Shown here piece by piece: positions 8,081 to 15,646 of a stretch of DNA of 31,105 bases. The notes under the pieces are model-generated. The model saw only the letters and a program-made list of their open reading frames with translations. It was not told the DNA's origin and made no database searches. This stretch comes from SFDP01 sp051653625 (lineage in GTDB: Bacteria; Bacillota; Clostridia; Lachnospirales; Lachnospiraceae), in NCBI GenBank assembly GCA_051653625.1, contig JBOFWM010000068.1:1-31105 (forward strand), written 5' to 3'. How positions within the stretch are numbered: position 1 is the stretch's first letter; each line of letters starts with the position of its first letter. The position numbers were made by a program, and so were the translations under genes.

Positions 8081-9535
8081 TTATTCCGAGTTTTTATTCC
8101 AGTTCTTTGGTGGTTGGGAAGCACTTGTAGGATAGCGTAGTATGAGTGTTTTAAGTGCTTTTTTCTGAAAGGGATATAGAGGCCAGAAATATCCCTTTCC
8201 ACCAAGGGATGGAGTCGTAACAATAGAAAGTAATACCAATGCGATTCCAGCTATATAGCCATAGAGACCAAAAAATCCTGTAAATAACACAATAAATAAT
8301 CGATACAAGCGAAGTGCTTCTCCAAATTCAAAACTTGGAATTAATAAAGTTGCAAGTAGTGTAACAGCTCCGTAAAATAAAACTTCAGTACTTACCCAAT
8401 TTAGAGAAATCGCCACTTCACCAATGATAAGACCACCAACAATAGCCAATGAACCAGATAAACCATTGGATGTATGAGAGCAAGCATATTGAAATAAATC
8501 AAGACCGATTTCGATAAATAGAACAAATACAAATAATGCAATAGGATGATAAAAATCTTCTGCGATTATTTGAATATTATCAGGAAGCCATTGGGGATTA
8601 CTTCCTAGTAAAAGAAAAGTCGGCATCAATAGAAGGGTAATAATAATGCAAACAAATCGAATAAAGCGAAAATAAGTACCGACTAATGGGCTTTTATAAT
8701 AATCCTCTGGGCTTTGTGTGAATTGAAAGATATTACATGGAAGCACTACAGCTAAAGGGGAATTATCCACAAATAAGAGGATATATCCTTCTAATAAATA
8801 ACTACAAGCAACATCCGGTCTACTTGTTAAAAAAAAATTTGGAAGAGGGTGGAGCCAGTTTTTTTTCAGTAAAAGACCTATTAAGCTTTGGATTCCCATA
8901 GTTAAAGCGCTTATGTTTAAACTTTTTAATAGATGATTTATAAACTGTACTAAATTGGGGTCGGCTAAATTTTTCATATACGCAATAGAAACGTCTGTTT
9001 TACTATCTGTACCAACTTCGCTTAAAGAGAAAATAAGATGATGGCTACGAATTCTACGTCGAATTAAGTTTGTATTTGTGAGCATGGTTTCTACAAATCC
9101 GTCTTTAGAGCCTTTCATAACCTTCTCCATTTCAGGTTCTTGTATTGAGCGAGTTGGATAACTTCTAGTATCTATTACTAATGCGCATGAAAATCCGTCA
9201 ATAAACAAAATACTCGGGCCGCTTAATACTTGTTTTTTTACCTGGTCAAATGTATTGATAATAGAAACTTGGATATAATTTATATTTTGAGAAATAAATA
9301 GAGGTAATGAAGAAAAGTCTGTGTGATTAAAAAAAAGTGGATTTTGCAAATCAGAAAATAGACGTTGAAGCAATGTACTATCACAAAAGCCATTAATTCC
9401 AAGAAATACAGCTTTTTTGGATTGAATAGAGAATTCACGCGTAATATAATCAAAACTTTCTGCTATAGGAAAATTTTCTTTCAGTAAGGAAATATTTTCT
9501 TCTAAAAGAGAAGAAATCTGTAAATTGGTATTCAT
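8081..9535 (-). CDS. spoVAF: GerA-family spore germination protein, SpoVAF type
   Basis: 484 residues. The N-terminal cytoplasmic half has a Phe-Asp-Tyr-Ile-x-Arg-Glu region and an Asp-Gly-Phe strand typical of SpoVAF. The family signature follows: EPEMEKVMKGSKDGF and RRRIRSHHL (about 130-165), then DVSIAYM and TSRPDVACSYLLEG. The C-terminal half has about five membrane helices and ends GYFWPLYPFQ followed by an Arg-Tyr-Pro-Thr motif, close to the ending of SpoVAF rather than GerAA. SpoVAF sits in the spore inner membrane and modulates germinant-triggered release of dipicolinic acid. Here the gene stands apart from any spoVA operon. GGAGG (9547-9551 on this strand's complement) precedes the ATG by 11 bases and is buried in a hairpin. 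The stop codon lies two bases from the stop of the S8 gene. Confidence 0.85.
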   Translation of the reverse strand: MNTNLQISSLLEENISLLKENFPIAESFDYITREFSIQSKKAVFLGINGFCDSTLLQRLFSDLQNPLFFNHTDFSSLPLFISQNINYIQVSIINTFDQVKKQVLSGPSILFIDGFSCALVIDTRSYPTRSIQEPEMEKVMKGSKDGFVETMLTNTNLIRRRIRSHHLIFSLSEVGTDSKTDVSIAYMKNLADPNLVQFINHLLKSLNISALTMGIQSLIGLLLKKNWLHPLPNFFLTSRPDVACSYLLEGYILLFVDNSPLAVVLPCNIFQFTQSPEDYYKSPLVGTYFRFIRFVCIIITLLLMPTFLLLGSNPQWLPDNIQIIAEDFYHPIALFVFVLFIEIGLDLFQYACSHTSNGLSGSLAIVGGLIIGEVAISLNWVSTEVLFYGAVTLLATLLIPSFEFGEALRLYRLFIVLFTGFFGLYGYIAGIALVLLSIVTTPSLGGKGYFWPLYPFQKKALKTLILRYPTSASQPPKNWNKNSE

Positions 9536-9540
9536 TCGAT

Positions 9541-9573
9541 AAAAAACCTCCTATCTTGTTCTAGATAGAAGGT
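9541..9573 (-). terminator. Terminator-like hairpin that contains the spoVAF ribosome binding site
   Basis: Read on the minus strand, ACCTTCTATCT (9573-9563), a six-base loop, and AGATAGGAGGT (9556-9546) pair over 11 positions with one wobble and are followed directly by six T's. This has the form of an intrinsic terminator for lspA, but its 3' arm carries GGAGG, the only Shine-Dalgarno candidate for spoVAF, whose ATG is 11 bases further on. It could stop transcription from lspA, hide the spoVAF start on a read-through transcript, or both. Confidence 0.6.
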
Positions 9574-9601
9574 AGTATTTACAAGTTTTTTTAAACTATT
9601 C
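9573..9601 (-). promoter_or_regulatory. Candidate forespore (sigma-G/F-like) promoter for spoVAF
   Basis: On the minus strand GAATA (9601-9597) and AATACTA (9579-9573) are separated by 17 bases. This resembles the sigma-G consensus GHATR - 18 - CATNNTA with one mismatch in the first -10 base and a spacer one base short. The -35 element overlaps the lspA stop codon. No sigma-A-like pair was seen in the same gap. The call is inference from a short match. Confidence 0.4.
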
Positions 9602-10060
9602 AAATTCTTTGCTTAGTAAGTCAGAAATACATAAGAGTATGGAACCTACAAAAATGGAAAAATCTGAAAAATTATAAACGATAGAAGATAACTTTTTGTT
9701 TGATACATTAAATAGAAGATAATCTACAACATAAGAGCGTTTTATACGATCATACGTATTGCTTAATCCACCTCCTAGTATTAAGGATAATGCTAGTTTT
9801 TTGATACTTTTTTTTGACGAAAAAAGTGTAAAGAAAAAATAGATACTTAAAATGCTTGTAAGTGTTACGCTTATGAGTGTAATAAGAGCAGGTGTTTTAT
9901 CGCCAAAGTTTAAAAAAGCACCATAATTATGATAATTTGTAATTGTTAATTTGTTATGAAGGTATGTTCCTTTTAAAGTAGGAGTATGTTCTTGATCGAT
10001 ATGCGTTTTTAAAAAATTGTCGCCTAAAAATATGGAAAAGATAAGTAAAATATATTTCAT
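9596..10060 (-). CDS. lspA: Signal peptidase II-like lipoprotein peptidase
   Basis: 154 residues from the chosen start, four hydrophobic segments. The enzyme cleaves signal peptides of prolipoproteins in the membrane. The two catalytic aspartates are present: Asp104 in SNTYDR and Asp133 in NFSDF. The N-terminal Asp14-x3-Lys18 and Asn45-x-Gly-Ala are also kept. The rest is divergent: the usual GGALGN reads GGGLSN, and the FNVAD region reads YNFSD, so this may be a paralogue rather than the main enzyme. The longest frame begins at 10090, but the ATG at 10058-10060 has AAGAGG eight bases upstream and the earlier ATG has no ribosome binding site. Divergent from the carbamate kinase gene; a TACAAT -10 candidate lies at 10106-10111 (minus). 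Confidence 0.8.
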   Translation of the reverse strand: MKYILLIFSIFLGDNFLKTHIDQEHTPTLKGTYLHNKLTITNYHNYGAFLNFGDKTPALITLISVTLTSILSIYFFFTLFSSKKSIKKLALSLILGGGLSNTYDRIKRSYVVDYLLFNVSNKKLSSIVYNFSDFSIFVGSILLCISDLLSKEFE

Positions 10061-10149
10061 AGGATGTTCCTCTTTCTTATAAAAATTCATGGAGTAGCTA
10101 TTGTTATTGTATCACAATTAAGTTTAAATATATATTAAAAAATGTTTTG

Positions 10150-10177
10150 TTGACATTGAAATTTGATAGATTATAAT
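10150..10177 (+). promoter_or_regulatory. Sigma-A-type promoter for the carbamate kinase gene
   Basis: TTGACA at 10150-10155, a 16-base spacer, TATAAT at 10172-10177. Both hexamers are perfect consensus and only the short spacer departs from ideal. The start codon is 41 bases downstream. Confidence 0.8.
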
Positions 10178-10217
10178 AAGAGATATAAAACGTAATTTAC
10201 AAAAGTATGGAGGGCAT

Positions 10218-11150
10218 ATGAATAGAAAAAAAGTGGTAGTTTCATTAGGACATGAAGCATTAGGATATACAACAAATGAACAAAAAGATGCAGTTCAAGT
10301 TACTGCAAAGGCTATGGCAGATCTAGTCGAGTCGAACTTTCAATTAACAATTACACATAGTAATGGACCACAAGTTAGTATGATTCATAAGGCGATGACA
10401 GAGTTAAGAAGAGTCTATCCTGATTATACACCAGCACCAATGTGTATTTGCAGTGCTATGAGTCAAGGATACGTAGGATATGATATTCAAAATTCATTGC
10501 GTGCTGAATTACTTGCAAGAGGAATTTCTATTCCAGTAAGCACCATTTTAACACAAGTTAGTGTTGATCCATACGATGAGGCATTTTATGAGCCAAATAA
10601 AGCGATTGGACGTGTAATGAGTAAGGAAGAAGCAGAGCTTGAAGTTGAAAAGGGCAATTATGTAGTAGAAGATGAAGAAGGATTTCGTAGATGTGTTGCA
10701 GCACCAGCACCAATGGATATTATTGAAATCGATACAATTCGCACTTTATCAGATGCGGATCAAGTAGTCATTGCTTGTGGAGGAGGAGGAATTCCAGTTA
10801 TTGTTCAAAAAGGAGCATTGAAAGGTGCCTCAGCAGTGATTGAAAAAGATTCTATTGCAGCAAAACTTGCATCTGATTTACAAGCAGAACAATTATTTAT
10901 TTTTACAAGTGTGAAATACGTTTATAAAAATTATAAAAAAGAAAATGAAGCTCCGATTAAAGAAATGAATATCGAAACAGCAAAAGAATATATACAAAAA
11001 GGACACTTTGAAAAAGGAACAATGTTACCTAAAATTGAAGCAGCAATTACTTATTTAGAAAAAGTACCAACAGGAACGGTTATTATTACTTCTCTAGATT
11101 GTGTTGGCGCAGCAATACATGGTAAAGCTGGAACAAAAATTGTAAAATAA
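10218..11150 (+). CDS. arcC: Carbamate kinase, variant subfamily
   Basis: 310 residues, normal for carbamate kinase, which makes ATP from carbamoyl phosphate and ADP. The amino-acid-kinase fold is clear: an N-terminal SLGHEALG in place of the usual ALGGNALL, THSNGPQVS in place of THGNGPQVG, CSAMSQGYVGY, ACGGGGIPV (about 187-195), EKDSIAAKLA, TMLPKIEAA and the final GKAGTKI. The GHEAL and HSNGPQ variants are, to my knowledge, shared by a clostridial subgroup often found away from arginine deiminase genes; no arcA or arcB is present here. Substrate supply is therefore not evident from context. GGAGGG lies only three to four bases before the ATG. The gene has its own promoter and terminator and is probably transcribed alone. 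Confidence 0.88.
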   Translation: MNRKKVVVSLGHEALGYTTNEQKDAVQVTAKAMADLVESNFQLTITHSNGPQVSMIHKAMTELRRVYPDYTPAPMCICSAMSQGYVGYDIQNSLRAELLARGISIPVSTILTQVSVDPYDEAFYEPNKAIGRVMSKEEAELEVEKGNYVVEDEEGFRRCVAAPAPMDIIEIDTIRTLSDADQVVIACGGGGIPVIVQKGALKGASAVIEKDSIAAKLASDLQAEQLFIFTSVKYVYKNYKKENEAPIKEMNIETAKEYIQKGHFEKGTMLPKIEAAITYLEKVPTGTVIITSLDCVGAAIHGKAGTKIVK

Positions 11151-11244
11151 AAAAAGAACGAATCACAAAAATTGAACCGACCCCCAAAAGGTAGAGTAAA
11201 AATCTAACGATTGGAAGGTCGGTTTATTGATTTGTTCTTTTTTT
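11151..11244 (+). terminator. Composite terminator with nested inverted repeats
   Basis: The outer arms (11151-11165 and 11228-11242) pair over 15 positions with one mismatch and are flanked by A and T runs, so the element could work in both directions. Inside is a second inverted repeat, AACCGACC (11175-11182) against GGTCGGTT (11217-11224), which encloses a short GTAGAG/ATCTAAC segment. The stem starts directly after the carbamate kinase stop. The inner part looks inserted; see findings. Confidence 0.8.
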
Positions 11245-11253
11245 ATAAATCTC

Positions 11254-11282
11254 TTGACATCTCTTTAAAAATGGGATATTAT
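11254..11282 (+). promoter_or_regulatory. Sigma-A-type promoter for cysK
   Basis: TTGACA at 11254-11259, a 17-base spacer, TATTAT at 11277-11282. It starts ten bases after the composite terminator and leaves a leader of about 45 bases that contains an inverted repeat. Confidence 0.82.
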
Positions 11283-11297
11283 TTAATTCATAACAAA

Positions 11298-11314
11298 CCT
11301 AGTAAGATGGTAGG
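11298..11314 (+). promoter_or_regulatory. Candidate Rrf2-type operator in the cysK leader
   Basis: CCTA-GTAAGATGG-TAGG is an inverted repeat centred about 24 bases after the -10 box, with flanking A's and T's extending the symmetry. A related CCTA...TAG element lies inside the promoter of the Rrf2 regulator gene about 1 kb downstream. Binding by that regulator is inferred. Confidence 0.4.
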
Positions 11315-11332
11315 AATTAGATGGAGGGTAAT

Positions 11333-12295
11333 ATGGGAAATATAAAAAATAGTGCAGTAGAATTAATAGGGAATACACCACTTTTAGAGATGAATAATTA
11401 TAAAAAGAAAAAAGGAATTGAAGGTGTTAGTATTCTGGCAAAGTTAGAATATTTAAATCCAGCAGGAAGTGTGAAAGATCGAATTGCTTATAATATGATT
11501 AAAGATGCAGAAGAAAAAGGTGTTTTGAAAGAAGGAGCGACAATTATTGAACCTACAAGTGGAAACACAGGGATAGGATTGGCTTCTGTGGCAGCAGCAA
11601 GAGGATACAAAGCAATTTTAACATTACCAGATACAATGAGTGTAGAACGTAGAAATCTACTAAAAGCATATGGAGCACAACTTGTACTTACAGAAGGTGC
11701 AAAGGGGATGAAGGGTGCCATTGCAAAGGCAGAAGAATTAAAAGAAAGTATAGAAGGTGCGATTGTTTTAAGACAATTTGATAATCCAGCAAATTCTGAA
11801 ATTCATTATGTAACAACTGGACCAGAAATCTGGAATGATACAGATGGCGAAGTAGACATTTTTGTTGCAGGAGTTGGAACAGGAGGTACAATAACAGGTG
11901 TTGGTAAATATCTGAAAGAAAAAAATCCAAATGTTAAAATTGTAGCGGTAGAACCTGCTGCATCTCCAGTTTTATCGAATGAAGCACCAGGACCACATAA
12001 AATTCAAGGAATTGGAGCAGGATTTATTCCAAGTGTTCTTGATACAACGATATACGATGAGATTATTAAAGTGGAAAATGAAGACGCATTTCAAATTGGG
12101 AAAGAAATTGCAGTATCAGAGGGAGTCTTAGTTGGTATTTCTTCAGGAGCAGCACTTTTTGCAGCGACACAACTTGCAAAACAACCAGAAAATAAAGGAA
12201 AGAAAATTGTTGTAATATTTCCAGATTCAGGAGATCGATACCTTTCAACACCATTATTTAACGATGAAACAAAGGTAAATAAAGAATTTGAATAG
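11333..12295 (+). CDS. cysK: Cysteine synthase A (O-acetylserine sulfhydrylase)
   Basis: 320 residues. The enzyme condenses O-acetylserine with sulfide to give cysteine, using pyridoxal phosphate. Visible signatures are IGNTPLLE near the start, NPAGSVKDR with the PLP-binding Lys (about 43), TSGNTGIGLA for the substrate carboxylate (about 70-79), GTGGTITG for the PLP phosphate (about 178-185), QGIGAGFIP, and PDSGDRYLST near the end. The longest frame begins at 11321, but GGAGGG at 11323-11328 sits inside that extension and directly precedes the ATG at 11333, which gives the usual MGNI start. It has its own promoter and a candidate Rrf2 operator. In Bacillus CysK forms a complex with the Rrf2 protein CymR; the Rrf2 gene immediately downstream makes a similar link possible but unproven. 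Confidence 0.96.
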   Translation: MGNIKNSAVELIGNTPLLEMNNYKKKKGIEGVSILAKLEYLNPAGSVKDRIAYNMIKDAEEKGVLKEGATIIEPTSGNTGIGLASVAAARGYKAILTLPDTMSVERRNLLKAYGAQLVLTEGAKGMKGAIAKAEELKESIEGAIVLRQFDNPANSEIHYVTTGPEIWNDTDGEVDIFVAGVGTGGTITGVGKYLKEKNPNVKIVAVEPAASPVLSNEAPGPHKIQGIGAGFIPSVLDTTIYDEIIKVENEDAFQIGKEIAVSEGVLVGISSGAALFAATQLAKQPENKGKKIVVIFPDSGDRYLSTPLFNDETKVNKEFE

Positions 12296-12335
12296 AGATG
12301 AGTTTATAAGAAAATGTAGCGATTTTATAAATTTA

Positions 12336-12364
12336 TTGAATAAATCCTATCAATGTAGTATGAT
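12336..12364 (+). promoter_or_regulatory. Promoter of the Rrf2 regulator gene with internal CCTA/TAG element
   Basis: TTGAAT at 12336-12341, a 17-base spacer, TATGAT at 12359-12364. The spacer contains CCTATCAATGTAG, which resembles the inverted repeat in the cysK leader. A repressor bound there would block RNA polymerase, consistent with self-regulation. Confidence 0.65.
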
Positions 12365-12401
12365 TTATAGTAAATAAAGAATTATAAAGGAGTTACCAAA
12401 T

Positions 12402-12842
12402 ATGAAAATTTCAACAAAAGGCCGATATGCAGTTCGAGTAATGCTTGATTTAGCGGCGAACAATACTGGTGAATATATAAAAGTAAAACAAATTGCAGAA
12501 AGACAAGGAATTTCAGAAAAATATTTAGAACAAATCATTGCAATTTTAAATAAGGCAGGATATGTAAAAAGTGTACGTGGTGCGCAAGGAGGATATCGAA
12601 TAGCAAAAGAACCTAAGAATTATACAGTTGGTATGATTTTAAGATTAACAGAAGGTAGTTTAAGCCCAGTAGCTTGTCTTGATGATGAGATAAATGAATG
12701 TGAACGTTGTGATACTTGTGAAACATTAGACGTATGGAAGCGTTTAGCAGGCGCTATCAATATGGTTGTGGATGGTGTTACAATTCAAGATTTAGTGGAT
12801 AAGCAACAAGAACGTTTAAGTGGCAATAATTATTCGATTTAA
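12402..12842 (+). CDS. Rrf2-family transcriptional regulator with cysteine cluster
   Basis: 146 residues. MKISTKGRYAVRVMLDLA is the classic Rrf2 opening, followed by a winged helix-turn-helix (ISEKYLEQII recognition helix about 37-46; RGAQGGY wing about 59-65). The loop after the dimer helix carries Cys92, Cys100, Cys103 and Cys106. IscR binds a [2Fe-2S] cluster through Cys92, Cys98, Cys104 and His107, so this protein is likely to sense Fe-S or redox state, whereas the cysteine-metabolism regulator CymR lacks such cysteines. Placement after cysK leaves both roles open. AAGGAG precedes the ATG by eight bases. It has its own promoter with a possible self-operator. iscS and iscU, common partners of this type of regulator, are not here. 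The next gene begins 14 bases after the stop. Confidence 0.92.
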   Translation: MKISTKGRYAVRVMLDLAANNTGEYIKVKQIAERQGISEKYLEQIIAILNKAGYVKSVRGAQGGYRIAKEPKNYTVGMILRLTEGSLSPVACLDDEINECERCDTCETLDVWKRLAGAINMVVDGVTIQDLVDKQQERLSGNNYSI

Positions 12843-12855
12843 TTTAAGGTATACT

Positions 12856-14595
12856 ATGATGATGAAAATAAAAGAAAAAATAAAAAAATATTGGTACTGG
12901 TATATTCTATTCCTACTTTTTTCCATTCAAGCAATCTCTTTCCTCATTTGGAGAGAAGATTGCTTTCTTGCGGTTCACGATAATTTAGATTTATTTCTTG
13001 CACAGTATCAAATGATAAAAAATGAAGGTGCATTTTTTGCACAAAACAGTACCATGCCTATGTTAGGTGGGGTATCTCGAGATCTTTTAGGATCAGAATT
13101 TTTATTAAATAATATCTTATATATTCTATTGCCTTCTTTCTATGCTTATTTATGTGCTTATTTTTTAAAAATAGCAATTGGTTTTTTGAGCATGAGAATT
13201 TTGTTGAGAGAATATTTAAAGGAGTCTTTTGATAAGTATCAGCCGATTGTTGCACTTGTATCTTTTGCATTTGGTTTAATACCTGTATTTCCAACATATG
13301 GAATAGCATTTACATCGATTCCTCTTGTTGTATTTTTGGGAATCAAATTATACAAAGAACCAAAATGGTATTACTTTTTAGGCCTATTTACATATCCATT
13401 TTTTTCATACTTTTCCTATTTTGGATTTTTTATTTTAGCATATATGGGACTGTTTTTTTTAGGCGTATGGATCAAAGAGAAAAAGTGCAATATGTTTCTT
13501 TTAGGTGGAATTATAACACTTAGTATAGGCTATGTTGCGTTTGAATATCGTTTGTTTCGTGAAATGCTATTTTCAGATACCGTTACCATAAGAGAAACAA
13601 TAGTATTTGGGAATCATACTTTTGTGCAAGCGCTTATGGCTATAAAAGAGGCACTTGTAGAAAACTTTTTTCATTCACAAGATTCACATAGCTATGTTGT
13701 TTTACCAATCGTAATATTGGCGCTTGTTTTTCTAAATGTAACATGGATTAAAGAGAAAAAAACGAAAAAAATCATAAAACATCCAATCAATATCATTGCA
13801 TTATTTATTCTTATAAATGCAGTTGTATATGGATTATATACATTAGAAGTGGTTAGAACTATTTTTGAAACGCTTCTGCCACCACTTAAAGGGTTTCAAT
13901 TCAATCGTACTATTTTTTTAAATCCATTTTTATGGTATCTTCTTCTTTTTCTTATATTAAAAGAGGCATATGATTCTAAAAAACAAATTTGGAGAATGGT
14001 AGGGAATGCAATAGCACTTATTGCAGTTTTCGTTGTAATGTTTGCACCACAAGTTTACAATGATTTTTATACAAATTTATATTGTCAAAGTTATCAGTTG
14101 ATTAAAGGTAAGCAGGCGAGTACATTAAATTATAGAGAATTTTATGCAGAGGAATTATTTGAACTAATAAAAAAAGATATTTCATATAATGGAGAATGGG
14201 CAATTGCATATGGATTGCATCCTGGAATTTTAAATTACAATGGGATTGCAACATTAGATGGATATTTGGGATTGTATGAATTGAGCTACAAAGAGGAATT
14301 TCGAAAAATAATTGCACCAGCATTAGAAAAAAGTGAAGAATTTGCAACCTATTTTGATGATTGGGGTGCAAGGGCATATATTTATTCTGGAAATGGGGAG
14401 AATACATATGAACCTCTTCGTAATTTTTCTTTAGAAGATACTACTTTATATATTGATATAAATGCATTTCATGCATTAAATGGAACCTATATTTTTTCGA
14501 GAATTGAACTAGAGAATGCGAAGGAATTAGGGATCGAACTTATTAAAATGTATGAAAAAGAAAACTATGCATATACAATATATGTGTATAAATAA
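12856..14595 (+). CDS. Polytopic membrane protein, DUF6044 (YkoS)-like
   Basis: About 580 residues with roughly ten membrane helices in the first 420 and a soluble C-terminal domain. An N-terminal helix is followed by an extracytoplasmic WREDCFLAVHDNLD segment; a HDNLD motif in the first outer loop is what I associate with the DUF6044/YkoS group, remote relatives of GT-C glycosyltransferases. The C-terminal part has LHPGILNYNGI and LDGYLGLYELSYK. In Bacillus, ykoS lies beside a GT2 gene; here the context is a radical SAM enzyme and a flavoprotein of sugar type. A role in envelope glycopolymers is inference. The longest frame starts at 12820 inside the Rrf2 gene; AAGG at 12846-12849 favours the first of three ATG codons at 12856-12864. 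No obvious terminator separates it from the next gene's promoter. Confidence 0.7.
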   Translation: MMMKIKEKIKKYWYWYILFLLFSIQAISFLIWREDCFLAVHDNLDLFLAQYQMIKNEGAFFAQNSTMPMLGGVSRDLLGSEFLLNNILYILLPSFYAYLCAYFLKIAIGFLSMRILLREYLKESFDKYQPIVALVSFAFGLIPVFPTYGIAFTSIPLVVFLGIKLYKEPKWYYFLGLFTYPFFSYFSYFGFFILAYMGLFFLGVWIKEKKCNMFLLGGIITLSIGYVAFEYRLFREMLFSDTVTIRETIVFGNHTFVQALMAIKEALVENFFHSQDSHSYVVLPIVILALVFLNVTWIKEKKTKKIIKHPINIIALFILINAVVYGLYTLEVVRTIFETLLPPLKGFQFNRTIFLNPFLWYLLLFLILKEAYDSKKQIWRMVGNAIALIAVFVVMFAPQVYNDFYTNLYCQSYQLIKGKQASTLNYREFYAEELFELIKKDISYNGEWAIAYGLHPGILNYNGIATLDGYLGLYELSYKEEFRKIIAPALEKSEEFATYFDDWGARAYIYSGNGENTYEPLRNFSLEDTTLYIDINAFHALNGTYIFSRIELENAKELGIELIKMYEKENYAYTIYVYK

Positions 14596-14624
14596 TTGAC
14601 ACTTTTTTTGGCGAATGATACAAT
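14596..14624 (+). promoter_or_regulatory. Sigma-A-type promoter for the radical SAM gene
   Basis: TTGACA at 14596-14601, 17-base spacer, TACAAT at 14619-14624. The -35 box begins at the base after the preceding stop codon. Confidence 0.8.
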
Positions 14625-14665
14625 TATCAATTAGAAGTCTTAGAGTGTAAGGAATGGAGAAGATC

Positions 14666-15604
14666 ATGCCAATTAAAATCAGCAGTTTTTTAGGGAAATT
14701 TGGATGGAATGCAAGAAAATATTTTCCAATGCTAGCTAGTGAAAGTTATTTAAAATTTCAATTTATTACAAGGGGAAAATCACAAAGCGCATACATAAAG
14801 TATTTTTTAGAAAATAATGAAGTACCACACCCAAATATTGTGAATTTAGAAACAATTAATCGTTGTAATAGTACTTGTGAATTTTGTACGGCAAATAAAA
14901 ATGCGGAGAAACGTCCATATCAAAAAATGAGTGATGAATTATTTTATTCAATTATTGATCAATTAAGTGATTGGGGATATAAAGGTCATTTAACAATGTA
15001 TGGAAATAATGAGCCTTGGCTTGACACACGAATTGTAGAATTTCATAAATATGCTAGAGAAAAATTGCCAGATAGTTATATTTTTATGTCTACAAATGGT
15101 CTCTTACTTGATATGGATAAAGTAAAAAGTATTGTTCCATATATTAACCAATTGATTATAAACAATTATTGTTTAGATATGAAATTGCATGAAAACTTGC
15201 AAAAAATTTATGATTATGTAAAAGAAAATCCACAAGAATTTAAAGACGTAGATATTTTGATTCAAATGCGATATTTAAAAGAAGTATTATCTAATAGAGC
15301 GGGTAGTGCGCCAAATAAACAAGGTAGTACAAAAATTGTAAAAGAAACGTGCTTGATGCCATATACAGATATGTGGATTATGCCAAATGGGAAATTAGGG
15401 ATTTGCTGTTGTGATAATTTCGAAGTTACAAATTTAGCAGATTTAAATAAGGTATCTTTGAAAGATGGATGGAATAGCAAGGAGTATCAAGAGCTTCGTC
15501 ATGCGATTAAAAGTGGACGAAGTAATTATGAGTTTTGCAAACATTGTGATTTTATTGATGCAGGCCTAAGAATGAAGATTGTGGATGGTATTTTAAAAAA
15601 ATAA
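14666..15604 (+). CDS. Radical SAM protein with SPASM-like C-terminal cysteines
   Basis: 312 residues. Cys67, Cys71 and Cys74 form CxxxCxxC (CNSTCEFC), the site of the SAM-cleaving [4Fe-4S] cluster; YGNNEP (about 112-117) corresponds to the GGE motif. The C-terminal region has Cys229, a Cys247-Cys248-Cys249 triplet after MPNGKLGI, and Cys291 and Cys294, the pattern of a SPASM domain with an auxiliary cluster. Such enzymes modify peptides or, less often, sugars. No short precursor peptide gene is evident beside it; the neighbouring genes suggest a carbohydrate substrate, but this is open. An in-frame ATG at 14654 is too close to its AAGGA, while GGAG at 14656 suits the ATG at 14666. A bidirectional terminator follows. 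Confidence 0.87.
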   Translation: MPIKISSFLGKFGWNARKYFPMLASESYLKFQFITRGKSQSAYIKYFLENNEVPHPNIVNLETINRCNSTCEFCTANKNAEKRPYQKMSDELFYSIIDQLSDWGYKGHLTMYGNNEPWLDTRIVEFHKYAREKLPDSYIFMSTNGLLLDMDKVKSIVPYINQLIINNYCLDMKLHENLQKIYDYVKENPQEFKDVDILIQMRYLKEVLSNRAGSAPNKQGSTKIVKETCLMPYTDMWIMPNGKLGICCCDNFEVTNLADLNKVSLKDGWNSKEYQELRHAIKSGRSNYEFCKHCDFIDAGLRMKIVDGILKK

Positions 15605-15646
15605 AAATGAAATGGAGTAGAATTTCTACTCCATTTCATTTTTTTT
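15605..15646. terminator. Bidirectional terminator between convergent genes
   Basis: Perfect 16-base arms (15605-15620 and 15626-15641) with a five-base loop, a T run on one side and A's on the other. It serves the radical SAM gene and the convergent flavoprotein gene, whose stop codon lies inside the stem. Confidence 0.93.

Noticed and set aside
15262..15480. Short minus-strand frame inside the radical SAM gene
   Set aside because: It mirrors the conserved cysteine-rich coding region and has no ribosome binding site.
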